Assembly (NCBI GenBank): GCA_947259275.1 | Contig: CAMYMH010000023.1 | Location: 1-64,000, forward strand | DNA from: an uncultured Acidimicrobiaceae bacterium | GTDB lineage: Bacteria; Actinomycetota; Acidimicrobiia; Spongiisociales; SHLN01 | DNA: 64,000 bases | Direction: 5' to 3' | Shown here: positions 8,939 through 18,290 of the stretch, one piece after another | How the letters are laid out: the number at the start of each line of letters is the position of its first letter | Position numbering within the stretch: the first letter of the stretch is position 1 | The notes under the pieces: model-generated | Told to the model about the DNA's origin: nothing | Database searches by the model: none | What the model saw: only the letters and a program-made list of their open reading frames with translations | Program-made: the position numbers and the translations under genes

Positions 8939-10141
8939 CTAGCCGACCAGCCGGTCGCCGGCCTTCCAGACCTGTTGGATGCCGGCTGCCAGCTTGTCGA
9001 ACTCGAGCGGGTCGGTCTCACTGATAACCACGTCGGCCAGCTTGCCCGGCTCGAGTGACCCGAGATGTTCCTGCAGCCCCATCAGCCGGGCGGCGGTGAG
9101 AGTGGCCGACTCGAAGGCCTGTTCGGCGGTTTGGCCGTTGTCGACCATGAGCGAAAGCTCGCCCAGGTTGGAGCCATGCGGGGTAACGGCGCTGTCGGTG
9201 CCCATCGCAATTTCGACCCCCGCCTCCACCGCCTTCCGGAACGACTGCTTGTGAATCTCGATGACCTCGCGAGCCTTGCGGATCGACGCCTCGGGTATCT
9301 GGGCGCCGTCCTCCACCGCCTGTTCGACGCCGGTCGGTGCCAGCAAGGTCGGCACCAGAAAGGTCCCACGGTCCATCATCAACTCGATTGCCTCGTCGTC
9401 GAGGTAGATCCCATGGTCGATCGACCGGATCCCGGCCCGGACCGCGTTCTTGATGCCGTCGGCCGCCTGAGCGTGGGCCATCACCCAGATCCCGGCCGCC
9501 GCCGCTTCGGTCACCAGCACCTCCAGCTCGGCGGGTGAGTAGTGAGCATGGGTCGGCTCGTCCCGCGGCGACAAGACTCCGCCGGAGGTTGCCACCTTGA
9601 TGACGTCGGCTCCTGAGCGCACCAGCTCTCGCACCTTCTTGCGGACCTCGTCTGGCCCGTCGGCGAGGCCGTCTGGTCTGCCCGGATAGGGAGGACCGAG
9701 CACCACCGGTATCCCAGATGGGTTCCAGCCGTCGCCATGGCCGCCGGTCTGGCTCATCATCGCCAGTGAGATCTGCATGCGCGGCCCCGGGATGAGGTCA
9801 TCGTCGACGGCTTCCTTCATCCCGAGGTCGGCGCCGCCGGCATCCCGCACGGTCGTGATACCCACGCCGAGAGTGCGGGCCATGTTCCCGATCGCCAGGT
9901 AGAAGTTGTAGGAGAGCGGAGTGTGGATGTGACGCCACAGGTTGATGTGAGTGAAAGCCAGATGGACGTGGCAGTCGAACAGGCCGGGGAAGACGTATTT
10001 CCCGGTGCAGTCGATGGCCTCGTCGCCATCAAGACCCGAACCGATCTCGACGATCCGTTCGCCTTCGACCACGAGGTCGTTGGCCAGCCGCCCGAGCACC
10101 GGGTCGACAATCGTGCCACCATGAAACAGGTATCTCGTCAT
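8939..10141 (-). CDS. amidohydrolase family protein, imidazolonepropionase/prolidase-like
   Basis: 400 residues, TIM-barrel metal-dependent hydrolase. Metal ligands are visible as CHVHL (His58, His60), the likely carboxylated lysine in GADVIKVATSGG, MAHAQA, SIDHGIYL and the final aspartate in MGTDSAVTPHG. An N-terminal beta-sandwich (FHGGTIVDP) and C-terminal LEPGKLADVVI are typical. Members cleave cyclic amides or Xaa-Pro peptides; the substrate is not defined here. No signal peptide, so cytoplasmic. The composite repeat element lies upstream of it at 10209-10440. Confidence 0.88.
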   Translation of the reverse strand: MTRYLFHGGTIVDPVLGRLANDLVVEGERIVEIGSGLDGDEAIDCTGKYVFPGLFDCHVHLAFTHINLWRHIHTPLSYNFYLAIGNMARTLGVGITTVRDAGGADLGMKEAVDDDLIPGPRMQISLAMMSQTGGHGDGWNPSGIPVVLGPPYPGRPDGLADGPDEVRKKVRELVRSGADVIKVATSGGVLSPRDEPTHAHYSPAELEVLVTEAAAAGIWVMAHAQAADGIKNAVRAGIRSIDHGIYLDDEAIELMMDRGTFLVPTLLAPTGVEQAVEDGAQIPEASIRKAREVIEIHKQSFRKAVEAGVEIAMGTDSAVTPHGSNLGELSLMVDNGQTAEQAFESATLTAARLMGLQEHLGSLEPGKLADVVISETDPLEFDKLAAGIQQVWKAGDRLVG

Positions 10142-10208
10142 CGCAACTCCTAGAAACCAACCCTATCCACTCGACTCCGTGTTGTCTGGTGGGATGGTCG
10201 TGTACTTG

Positions 10209-10440
10209 CTCCTTCCCCTGAGGGGAAGGTGGACTCGGAGCGAGCTCCGAGGACGGATGGGGGGATACGTTGATGCTTGAAGACCCAGTCAACTGGCGGT
10301 TCCCGGTTTCCCCCACCCCGTCTCCGCCTCCGGCGGAGCCACCCCGCCCTCGAGGGCGGGGAAGAGACCAACCCGATACCGAGCCAGAGGGCGGCGTCGC
10401 ACCTGTCGCGCAACCCGACCCCTCCAGGGGAGGGTAAGAA
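10209..10440 (-). repeat. composite palindromic repeat element, copy A
   Basis: A 156-base core (10209-10364) holds three palindromes: CCTTCCCCT/AGGGGAAGG, CTCGGAGC/GAGCTCCGAG and CCCCGCCCT/AGGGCGGGG, with a GCCTCCGGCGG block between. A flank runs to 10440 with TCGCGCAACCCGAC and CCCCTCC-AGGGGAGG. The same module order, inverted, appears at 22285-22541 and 40574-40799. It fills the 311-base spacer between the amidohydrolase and a lipoprotein gene. No coding sequence is credible within it. Confidence 0.8.
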
Positions 10441-10452
10441 ATCGCGGTGCCG

Positions 10453-10989
10453 TCAGGAACACTCCCGTTCGAAGAAGGCCGCGATGTTGTCGGTCGCCTG
10501 CTCTATCTCATCGGTGTCCATCAGGGCAGCCGCCGCCTCGAGTTCCTGGATGTCTTCCTCGGACAGGGCCGCGAAGGTTGAGGGGTCGGCGAAATCGATG
10601 TCCATGTCCTCGAGCGTCTCGAAGAAGCTGCTGAAGGCATCCGCAAACAGTTGCATATCGTCGCGGATCTCGTCGGGGGCCCGGTCGGCGAACTCCTGGA
10701 AGTAGTCGGCGGTGAACTCGAGGCCGGCTGAATTGGTGCCGCCGCCGGCGAACGCCGCCTGACTGGCCATCACCGAGTCGTTGGCCCACGCCATCAGCTC
10801 CGGGCAGTTGGTGGGTGAAAAGTCGCTGCTCGGTCCATCGGTGGTGGCAGGAGACTGGCTGGTAGTTGTGTTGTTGTTGCCGGATGCTGAGCTGGTGGTG
10901 GGCGTGGTGGCCGAGTCGGTGTCGCTATCCGAGCCTCCGCATCCCAGCAGGGTCAGGGCGAGCACGGTTAGGACTGCTATATAGCGCAT
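10453..10989 (-). CDS. secreted lipoprotein, function unknown
   Basis: 178 residues. Signal peptide with lipobox ALTLLGC (Cys17), a long Ser/Thr/Asn linker (about 20-58), then a mostly helical acidic domain (ELMAWANDSVMASQAAF, SFFETLEDMDIDFADPSTF) closing with a Cys near the C-terminus. Another Cys at the domain start could pair with it. A GAGAGGAG site lies before the ATG. It is probably a membrane-anchored extracytoplasmic protein; no family is recognised. Confidence 0.75.
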   Translation of the reverse strand: MRYIAVLTVLALTLLGCGGSDSDTDSATTPTTSSASGNNNTTTSQSPATTDGPSSDFSPTNCPELMAWANDSVMASQAAFAGGGTNSAGLEFTADYFQEFADRAPDEIRDDMQLFADAFSSFFETLEDMDIDFADPSTFAALSEEDIQELEAAAALMDTDEIEQATDNIAAFFERECS

Positions 10990-11104
10990 GGAAGCTCCTC
11001 TCTCTTGAGCATTGCATCATGGCGGGCGCTGGGTAGGAACGGGAGAAAGTCTCTATCTGGGAACCGGTGGCCATCCAATGTCGACCCAGGCGTAGGGTTG
11101 AACC

Positions 11105-11458
11105 ATGGACGTCGAGTATCCGGGCTTTGGTTTGATCGTGATCAACGGGCAACGATTCGATCGGGATATGGTGGTGGAACCGGGGAAGATTCGACCCCGG
11201 AAGAAGGGCCCATCGAAGGTCCGGCGGGGGGAGTATGGACACACTCCGCTCACTGCCGCCGAGGACCTCCCGTGGTCGGGTTCCCGGTTGGTCATCGGCA
11301 CCGGAGCCAGCGGGCGTTTGCCGATCCTCCCCGAAGTCGAAGACGAGGCGAAAGCCCGCGGCATAGAGCTCATAGCCCTCCCCACCTCTGAGGCTTGCGA
11401 GCTGCTTCGTTCGCTCGAGGGTGATCAGGTGTCAGCAGTTCTGCACGTGACGTGCTGA
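11105..11458 (+). CDS. Mth938-like domain protein (DUF498)
   Basis: 117 residues, full length for the Mth938/AAMDC-like fold. It starts with YPGFGLIVINGQRFDRDMVV, continues with a VIGTGASG loop and an LPEVEDEAKARGIELIALPT segment, and ends with the typical AVLHVTC. The family is widespread and small, with no settled function. Its stop is 14 bases from the convergent stop of the beta-CASP nuclease-like gene. Confidence 0.85.
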   Translation: MDVEYPGFGLIVINGQRFDRDMVVEPGKIRPRKKGPSKVRRGEYGHTPLTAAEDLPWSGSRLVIGTGASGRLPILPEVEDEAKARGIELIALPTSEACELLRSLEGDQVSAVLHVTC

Positions 11459-11472
11459 GGTTGTCGCTTGGC

Positions 11473-12873
11473 CTACAGCAGAATCGACTCGCCGTGGCCG
11501 GGGGTGAGGATGCTGCGGGCCAGCCTTTCAGATACGGCCTCCTCGAACGAGTCCATCGCCTCGGGGTCGCCGTGAACTGCAATCACCTGGTCGGGGGGTG
11601 AGGGCGCCGAAGCCAGCCAGTCGAGGAGCTCGGAACGGTCGGCGTGCACGGAAAACGCCGGCACCGACGCGATTTCGGCCCGAACCGGCCACATCTTGCC
11701 GTGGATCTTGATCTCGTCCTCGCCCGCTAGCAGGCGCTGGCCGCGGGTGCCGCCCGCCTGGTATCCGACCAGGGTCACCGCCGACGCCGGGTTGGGGAGC
11801 TCCCGTTTGAGATGATGGAGGACGCGGCCGCCGGTGGCCATTCCGGACGCCGAGATGACAATGTACGGGGGTTTCGCCCGGTTGATGGCCTTGGAGTCGT
11901 CGACCGACTCGGTGACGGTCAGATCGCCCGGATCGAGAATCTCGGGGCGGCCGGCGATGTCGTCTCGGATCTCGTGATGAGACTCGGCGATGGCCCGCAA
12001 GTAGAAACCGAGCGCCGAGCGGGCCATGGGTGAGTCGAGGTACACCGGTATCGGTGGGATGGTGCCGTCCTCGACCAGGCTGCGGAGGGCGTAGAGGATG
12101 ACCTCGGTGCGGTCGATGGAGAAGGCCGGGATCACTACTGCCCCACCCCGCTCAACGGTGCGGGCGATCACCTCGCCGAGGGTGGCGGTTCCGTCCGCTT
12201 CCAGCTGCTCGGTGTCCCCGTAGGTAGTTTCCATCACCACCGTGCCGGCGGCGGGTGGTGGATCGGGTGGGTCGAGCACCGGGTGAAACGGTCGCCCCAG
12301 GTCTCCGGAGAAATGCACCGGCTTGGTGCCGTCGTCGAATTCCAGGAGGATCGAGGCCGACCCGAGGATGTGGCCGGCCCGGGTGAGGCGCAGCCGGACC
12401 CCGGCGGCGATCTCGGTGGCATCGCCCCAGGCCCCTACCCGGAATTGAGCGGCCGCCGCCATCGCATCACTTTCGGTATAGAGCGGCAAAGCCGGGGAGT
12501 GCTTGGAGTAACCCCGCTTGTTCGCCCGGCGGGCGTCCTCCACCTGAATCCGGCCTGAATCCGCCATGACAACGCCGGCCAGGCGACCTGTCGACTCCGA
12601 CGCCCAGATGCTGCCGGCGAATCCGTCTCTCACTAGGGCCGGGAGATATCCGACGTGGTCGAGGTGGGCGTGAGAAACCACCACCGCATCGATACCGGCG
12701 GGGTCGATCGGAAACTCGGCCCAGTTGCGTTGCCGCAGTTTCTTCCTGCCCTGGAAGAGGCCGCAGTCCACCAGGACCCGCGCCCGGGGCGTGTCGACGA
12801 GGAACTTGGATCCGGTGACCGTGCGAGCGGCTCCGAGAAAGGTGACGAGCGGGCGGGGGGGGCGGGTGACCAT
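11473..12873 (-). CDS. beta-CASP metallo-beta-lactamase RNase-like protein
   Basis: 466 residues. The MBL core carries SHAHLDHVG, a GHILGSASILLEF segment and FSGDLGR. A beta-CASP domain follows (VIPAFSIDRTEVILYAL, YIVISASGMATGGRVLHHL) and the RMMBL motif closes it (FSVHADRSELLDWL, VHGDPEAMDSF). This is the CPSF73/YSH1-like exonuclease/endonuclease architecture of bacteria and archaea that processes RNA. Cytoplasmic, no signal. Convergent with the Mth938-like gene. RNA processing is inferred from the family. Confidence 0.88.
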   Translation of the reverse strand: MVTRPPRPLVTFLGAARTVTGSKFLVDTPRARVLVDCGLFQGRKKLRQRNWAEFPIDPAGIDAVVVSHAHLDHVGYLPALVRDGFAGSIWASESTGRLAGVVMADSGRIQVEDARRANKRGYSKHSPALPLYTESDAMAAAAQFRVGAWGDATEIAAGVRLRLTRAGHILGSASILLEFDDGTKPVHFSGDLGRPFHPVLDPPDPPPAAGTVVMETTYGDTEQLEADGTATLGEVIARTVERGGAVVIPAFSIDRTEVILYALRSLVEDGTIPPIPVYLDSPMARSALGFYLRAIAESHHEIRDDIAGRPEILDPGDLTVTESVDDSKAINRAKPPYIVISASGMATGGRVLHHLKRELPNPASAVTLVGYQAGGTRGQRLLAGEDEIKIHGKMWPVRAEIASVPAFSVHADRSELLDWLASAPSPPDQVIAVHGDPEAMDSFEEAVSERLARSILTPGHGESILL

Positions 12874-12959
12874 CCGGGCAGCCTAGGTGTGCCGGCTGAC
12901 TTCCCTGGCTGCCGGGATCGTGAGCCGGGGTGTTTCTGGCCCCGGCCGGCGCCGCCTCC

Positions 12960-13436
12960 TCAGTTTCTGTCCCAGAACCCCGTATGAGCGGCGGCGGCCT
13001 CCTTCTCGAGGGCGGGGCCCAGGACCTCGATTCCGTCTTGGGCGGTGAGCAGCCGGCGGCTGCCGATCTGATGGATTGGAGCGTCGGGGCGATTATCGAA
13101 GAAGGACAGGAGCCCTTCAACCGAGAGTGCGAACACCACCCGGCCGATCCCAGCCCAGAAAATGGCTCCCGAGCACATGGCGCACGGCTCACAGCTCGAA
13201 TACAGCGTGTGGGAGGCCAGCTCGGCCGGCGGGTGGATCTTGGCGGCGATTCGCACCAGGTTGGTCTCGGCGTGGGCGGTGACATCCTGGTCGGTCACGA
13301 CGGTGTTTTCTGCCTCGGCGACCACCCCGCCGGCCGAGTCGACCAGGATGGCGCCGAAGGGGTGGTTGCCATGATGGCGGGCATCCTGAGACACGCGGAT
13401 GGCCCGGCGGAGGTGAGTCTCGTCCTGCTGATTCAT
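12960..13436 (-). CDS. nucleoside/nucleobase deaminase, zinc-dependent CDA fold
   Basis: 158 residues from ATG at 13436; the longer upstream frame overlaps the asnB start and looks non-coding. The zinc site is HAETNL (catalytic His and Glu) plus SSCEPCAMCSGAIFWAGI (two Cys). The N-terminus DETHLRRAIRVSQDAR is typical of guanine deaminase/TadA-like soluble deaminases, which hydrolyse an exocyclic amine. The exact base is not determined. It is divergent from asnB across a 147-base spacer. Confidence 0.85.
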   Translation of the reverse strand: MNQQDETHLRRAIRVSQDARHHGNHPFGAILVDSAGGVVAEAENTVVTDQDVTAHAETNLVRIAAKIHPPAELASHTLYSSCEPCAMCSGAIFWAGIGRVVFALSVEGLLSFFDNRPDAPIHQIGSRRLLTAQDGIEVLGPALEKEAAAAHTGFWDRN

Positions 13437-13583
13437 GATCGGCGACCTGGTGTGAAGACCCGCCACGATACCGTCGCCTACCCGTGTTCCGCCGAACGGT
13501 CGATCTATGCCATGATGATCAAGCTGTGGCTCCTGGGGGCCGACGAATAGGAGTCGAGAGCAAGCTGTGGATGGGGACAACCT

Positions 13584-15515
13584 ATGTGCGGAATAGCAGG
13601 AGTCTGGTCGCCGGCCCCAATCGGTTCGCCGGAGGCGATTGATATCCATGTACGCCAGATGGCGGACATGCTGCTCCACCGCGGGCCCGATGATGTTGGC
13701 AGCTGGTCGGACGGCAGGGTTGGCCTCGGCCACACTCGCCTATCCATCATCGACCTCTCCTTCGCCGCCCACCAGCCGATGGTGGACGAAGCCGACTCCA
13801 TTCGCCTGGTTTTCAACGGCGAGATCTACAACTTCCCGGAACTTCGCGAACAGCTGATCGCATTGGGGCATCACTTCAAGAGCACCTCGGATACCGAAGT
13901 AATCCTGCGCGGCTACATCGAATGGCGGGACGGCGTGGTCTCCCGCCTGCGGGGCATGTTCGCCTTTGCCATCTGGGACGCCAGGGATGATCGACTGCTA
14001 TTGGCCCGCGACCGGATCGGCCAAAAGCCCCTCAACTACGGCTGGGCCGGCTCCACCTTTGTGTTCGGCTCAGAGATCAAGGCGCTGCTCCGCTGGCCTG
14101 GCTTCGAGCGGGCCGCCAACCTCGAGGCCCTCCAGCAGTACTTCATGTTCCGGTACGTGCCGGGCACCGACACCGCTTTCGCCGGTATCCAGCGACTCGA
14201 GCCCGCCCATTACCTGACGATCGACCATGCCGGGCGCATGGAGAAGCACCGCTACTGGGAGCTCCCGGCTCCGGGTTCGGGGCCCAAGCGTGACCAGGTG
14301 ACCCTCGAGGCCGAGCTGCTCGAGCAGCTCGACGAGGCCGTCGAGATGCGCATGATCTCCGACGTGCCACTCGGCGCCTTTCTCTCTGGAGGAGTCGACT
14401 CATCGGCGGTGGTGGCATCGATGGCGCTGGCCAGTTCAGAGCCGGTGCGCACGTTTACGGTGGGGTTCGAAGCCACCAGCGGCATCGACGAGCGTGAGTA
14501 TGCCAAGCTCGTGGCCGATCTCTACGGCACCGATCACACCGAGTACGTCATCAGCCCAGATGTCGACGCGATTACCCACAGCCTGGCCTGGTTCTACGGC
14601 GAGCCGTATGCCGACGAGGTAACCATCCCGACCTATTGCATTTCGGCGATTGCCCGGCGCGATGTCACCGTCGCCCTCAACGGCGATGGCGGTGACGAGG
14701 CCTTCCTCGGATACCGCCGGCACGCCGCATCCCGCATGGGTGCCCGCGTCGACCGTATCCCGCTGCCACTTCGCCGGATGGTCTCGGCGTTCGGGCGCAA
14801 CCGTCGCCTGCTGGGAAGCCGCAATCGCACGGTGCGCAACGTCGGCAAGGCGCTCGCCGGAGCCGCCCGCTCTCCGGTCGAGCGGTACACCGACTGGGTG
14901 ACCTATGGAACCGACGGCATCCTCAGTGTCCTCGCCACCCCCGATCTGCGAGAACACCTCCACGATCGCGCAGTCGCCCGCTTCACGCCGTACTTCGCGG
15001 GGGACATTCGCCCCGAGGACGCTGCCTCCCGGGCCGACATGCAAGCTCTGCTGAACGAGAATCTGGAGGTGCGAGTCGACATTGCCACCATGGCAAACGG
15101 CCTGGAAGGGCGCTCACCATTCCTCGATCACAAGTTCCTCGAATGGGCTGCAGCCATTCCGCCCCAGCAACGCATGCAAGGTATGGAACTGAAATCGCTG
15201 TTGAAGAAGGCGCTGCTGCCACGGGTCCCCAAGGAAGTCATGTATCGGCCCAAGCAGGGCTTCTTCATGGACTTCGCATTCCTCACCGAACGCGAGGCCA
15301 TGATTCGCGACGTGGTGATGGCACCCGAAGCCACCGGCCGGGGTCTTCTCGACCCGGTCAAGGTCGGGAGGCTGCTCGACGAGCATTACAACGGCGGAAA
15401 CCGCCACAACGCCGAGGTCTTCATGCTGTTCATCCTCGAGCAGTGGTTCCAGATGTGGATCGATCCGCCCGCCATCCCGACTAGTCCGCCGCCGACACCA
15501 CGCATCGACACCTAG
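13584..15515 (+). CDS. asnB: asparagine synthetase (glutamine-hydrolysing)
   Basis: 643 residues. The class II glutamine amidotransferase domain starts at the processed Cys2 (MCGIAGVW), with LLHRGPDD, TRLSIIDLS and FNGEIYNF. The ATP-pyrophosphatase/synthase domain has LGAFLSGGVDSSAVVA, VALNGDGGDEAFLGY and MANGLEGRSPFLDHK. It converts aspartate, glutamine and ATP to asparagine and glutamate. The symbol rests on the conserved architecture; some paralogues amidate other acceptors such as cell-surface glycans. The stop is 9 bases from a convergent gene's stop. Confidence 0.9.
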   Translation: MCGIAGVWSPAPIGSPEAIDIHVRQMADMLLHRGPDDVGSWSDGRVGLGHTRLSIIDLSFAAHQPMVDEADSIRLVFNGEIYNFPELREQLIALGHHFKSTSDTEVILRGYIEWRDGVVSRLRGMFAFAIWDARDDRLLLARDRIGQKPLNYGWAGSTFVFGSEIKALLRWPGFERAANLEALQQYFMFRYVPGTDTAFAGIQRLEPAHYLTIDHAGRMEKHRYWELPAPGSGPKRDQVTLEAELLEQLDEAVEMRMISDVPLGAFLSGGVDSSAVVASMALASSEPVRTFTVGFEATSGIDEREYAKLVADLYGTDHTEYVISPDVDAITHSLAWFYGEPYADEVTIPTYCISAIARRDVTVALNGDGGDEAFLGYRRHAASRMGARVDRIPLPLRRMVSAFGRNRRLLGSRNRTVRNVGKALAGAARSPVERYTDWVTYGTDGILSVLATPDLREHLHDRAVARFTPYFAGDIRPEDAASRADMQALLNENLEVRVDIATMANGLEGRSPFLDHKFLEWAAAIPPQQRMQGMELKSLLKKALLPRVPKEVMYRPKQGFFMDFAFLTEREAMIRDVVMAPEATGRGLLDPVKVGRLLDEHYNGGNRHNAEVFMLFILEQWFQMWIDPPAIPTSPPPTPRIDT

Positions 15516-15524
15516 GAACCCTGG

Positions 15525-16172
15525 TTACTCGCCGTCGAAGACCGATAGGCGCGGGCCATCTCTGCAAAATAGCGGCGAATCCGGTCGATGTCGCCGATCG
15601 GGTCCACGTTCCGGGATCGGCGTGACCGGAACTGCCTCCGTGGGGGCCGGCGCGGCCGGTCGAACGACCGCTGGCTCTTGGGGTGGGGCGGACGACGTTG
15701 GTATATGCAGCTTGGGACCGTCTGGCTGGCCAGGACGTTTGTTGGGAACGGCGGCGGCTTGGTTGAGCCGGGGGTGTCTGCCGGCTGAGCCTGAGTGGGA
15801 CCAGCGGTCGATGGTTTCCCACAACCAGCCTTCGGTGCCATCCCACTGGTAGTCCGGTTCGGGGAGGAATCCTTGGCGATGCCAGAGATCGATGGTGCGA
15901 CCATCGATCCCGAGCCGGTCGGGCAGATCGGTACGGCCGACGATGTCGGGAACGGCGACCGCGATCACCCGCCGTTTCCCGAAGCGGTGGCGAGACCAGG
16001 CGCGTACCGTCTCCCACAACCACAGTTCCTCGCCGTCGAGTAGCAGATCGGCATCGGGCAGGATGGACCGCCGGCGCCAACGCGAGACCGTGGACGCGCT
16101 CACGCCCAGTCGTTCGGCCAGCTCTCCTCGACTGACGAGATCCGGTTTCTGCACTGTGTCCCGCGCGCCCAT
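15525..16172 (-). CDS. DNA-binding protein with two tandem winged-HTH (MerR/excisionase-like) modules
   Basis: 215 residues. Two similar modules are visible: residues 11-60 (SRGELAERLGVSASTVSRWR, ending WLWETVRAWS) and 75-126 (DLPDRLGIDGRTIDLWHRQG, ending WLWETIDRWS). Each looks like an excisionase-type helix-turn-helix plus wing closed by a WLWETxxxWS motif. The C-terminal 85 residues are Pro/Ala-rich and probably disordered. Likely a sequence-specific DNA-binding protein that could contact two half-sites with one chain; its targets are unknown. No phage or mobile genes flank it. Confidence 0.7.
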   Translation of the reverse strand: MGARDTVQKPDLVSRGELAERLGVSASTVSRWRRRSILPDADLLLDGEELWLWETVRAWSRHRFGKRRVIAVAVPDIVGRTDLPDRLGIDGRTIDLWHRQGFLPEPDYQWDGTEGWLWETIDRWSHSGSAGRHPRLNQAAAVPNKRPGQPDGPKLHIPTSSAPPQEPAVVRPAAPAPTEAVPVTPIPERGPDRRHRPDSPLFCRDGPRLSVFDGE

Positions 16173-16226
16173 CTCAATCAGAGTAGGCGCAAGTGGGCAT
16201 TGCCGCGTTGGTTGCGGAAACCGCGT

Positions 16227-18251
16227 CTAGCCGGCGCGGAGTTGGTCCGCTTCCAGCACAAACTTGACGAATTGGGGTGCGGGAAGCGGGGCCGCGATGT
16301 GATATCCCTGCGCGGTGTCGCAGCCGAGGGCTGCCAGGAAGTCGAGTTGGGCCTGAGTCTCCACTCCCTCAGCCACGATCTCCAGGTTTAGCGTGTGGCC
16401 GAGCCGCACGATTGCTTCAGAAATGGCCGCATCGTCGGGGTCGTCGGGGAGGGCGTGAATGAAGGAGCGGTCGATCTTCAGAACGTCGATCGGAAGCCGT
16501 TTCAGGTAGCTGAGTGACGAGTACCCGGTCCCGAAGTCATCGATCGACACCCGCACACCGAGCCGGCGGAGCCGATCGAGGGTAAGCCGGGCTACCTCGA
16601 CATTCTCGATGAGGGTACCTTCGGTGACCTCGACCTCCAGCTGGGAGGGAGCGACGCTCGATTCGTCGAGCGCCTGGTGTACCGAATCGACCAGGTTGCT
16701 GTGGTGAAACTGACGCGAGGAAACGTTCACCGAGAGGACGAGATCGTCGAACCCATCGTCGAGCCATTGGCGCATCTGCCGGCACGCCTCGCCCAGTACC
16801 CACCGATCGAGAGGAATGATGAGTCCGGTCTCTTCGGCGACGGGGATGAAGCGATCCGGCATGATGAGGCCCTGCTCGGGGTGCTGCCAGCGCACCAGCG
16901 CCTCCATCCCGGTGAGTCGCCCGGTGGCAAGCTCCAGCTTGGGCTGATACCAGAGCGAAAGCTGGTCGGGGGAGTCGATGGCCGTACGCAGATTGGCGAT
17001 GAGCGCCCGGCGCGTCGACTTCCGCTGGCGTAGTTCGGGGGTGTAGAACTGAAAAGCGTTACGTCCGGTTTCCTTGGCAGCATTCATGGCGAGAGCCGCG
17101 TCCCGCACCAGCCCGTCGGGCTCGTCACCGTCCACCGGGTAGATGGCCACCCCGATGCTGGCCGACACGTGCAGGCGGCGTCCGGCGATCCGATACGGCT
17201 CGGCGAGCGCGGTCACCGTTTTCTCCGCGACCAGCTCGGCGGCTTCTGTGTCGTCAGACCCTTCGACCACGATGGCGAACTCGTCACCACCGAGGTGGGC
17301 GACGGTATCAGGCGCCCGTATCGTCTCTCCGATCCGTCCCGCGGCGCGTTGGAGGAGCTCGTCACCAACCTCATGGCCCAGCTCGTCGTTGACGACGCCA
17401 AAGTTGTCGAGGTTGATGAATAGCACGCTGGCCCAGCCGCTCGATCGCTTAGCCCGCTTGATCGCCTGATCCAGGCGATCCCGAAACAGCACCCGATTGG
17501 GAAGCCCGGTGAGCCGATCGAACTGGGCCCGGTATTCCAGCTCGGTCCGGTCCCGCTCTCGTTCGGCTGCGTGGCGACTCCGGACCTCTTGCCACCGGCG
17601 CGTAGTGCTGCGCACGGCAGGCCGGTACAGAAGCATGGCTTCGGCGACCAGCAACAGGAGTCCGGCGCTGAGGAGGCCGAACTCGAGACGAGCCAGAGAT
17701 CGGACGCGGGATTGGGCTTCTCGCTGGTACTCGTAGGCCACCGCCGCCATTCGGGAACGGAACGCACTCGAGCTCAGTTCGAGCAGCGAAGCGCTGGCGC
17801 GGGTCGGCCGCTCGTCGAGCGCCGACCGGGCGATGGTGATGATCTGGTTGAAGAGTGGATCTGCCAAACCGAGCAGCCGGTCAACTTCGGGGCTGGGAGC
17901 CCCCGGGAGCTCGAGTCCGGCATCACCGAACTGAAGGCCGATGTAGGAGCGGGAGAACGTATCGATTGCGTGATCAAGCGAGGCCCGGATCATGTCGGTG
18001 GTCTCGGATTCGGCCATCGCAGTCACGGCAGCGCCGATCTCGTAGGTCAGTCCGGGAAGGTCGGATGCCACATTGATGACCGGGACTTCGGCGGCCTGGG
18101 CCGCTAACTCCCGAGCCACCAGCACCGTCGAAACCACCATCATGACCGCGACGAGGCCCAGCCCGATGACGTACCGCCCGACGGGTCTCTCCGGAGGCTC
18201 GGTCGACGACCGGCCGGGGACGGCGTCGTCGTGGGCGGGTTGGCGGCTCAC
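16227..18251 (-). CDS. membrane-bound GGDEF-EAL cyclic-di-GMP signalling protein
   Basis: 674 residues. A transmembrane helix at about 27-47, an extracytoplasmic sensor region (48-188), a second helix (191-209), a GGDEF domain (240-400; HLGGDEFAIV at 319-328) and an EAL domain (410-665) with EALVRWQHP, IDDFGTGYSSL and AEGVET. The EAL half keeps the phosphodiesterase signature. In the GGDEF half the first metal-binding aspartate is Asn280 (FINLDNFGVVND), so cyclase activity may be lost and the domain may serve as a GTP sensor. It lies 38 bases upstream of the alkD-like stop; regulation is not visible. Confidence 0.88.
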   Translation of the reverse strand: MSRQPAHDDAVPGRSSTEPPERPVGRYVIGLGLVAVMMVVSTVLVARELAAQAAEVPVINVASDLPGLTYEIGAAVTAMAESETTDMIRASLDHAIDTFSRSYIGLQFGDAGLELPGAPSPEVDRLLGLADPLFNQIITIARSALDERPTRASASLLELSSSAFRSRMAAVAYEYQREAQSRVRSLARLEFGLLSAGLLLLVAEAMLLYRPAVRSTTRRWQEVRSRHAAERERDRTELEYRAQFDRLTGLPNRVLFRDRLDQAIKRAKRSSGWASVLFINLDNFGVVNDELGHEVGDELLQRAAGRIGETIRAPDTVAHLGGDEFAIVVEGSDDTEAAELVAEKTVTALAEPYRIAGRRLHVSASIGVAIYPVDGDEPDGLVRDAALAMNAAKETGRNAFQFYTPELRQRKSTRRALIANLRTAIDSPDQLSLWYQPKLELATGRLTGMEALVRWQHPEQGLIMPDRFIPVAEETGLIIPLDRWVLGEACRQMRQWLDDGFDDLVLSVNVSSRQFHHSNLVDSVHQALDESSVAPSQLEVEVTEGTLIENVEVARLTLDRLRRLGVRVSIDDFGTGYSSLSYLKRLPIDVLKIDRSFIHALPDDPDDAAISEAIVRLGHTLNLEIVAEGVETQAQLDFLAALGCDTAQGYHIAAPLPAPQFVKFVLEADQLRAG

Positions 18252-18290
18252 GCACCCTTAATCGGGAGCTGCATGATCCGACCTGAGGTT

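Noticed and set aside
10150-10413. Arg-rich minus-strand frame in the spacer before the lipoprotein
   Set aside because: It is the translation of the composite palindromic repeat; similar frames appear at the other two copies for the same reason.
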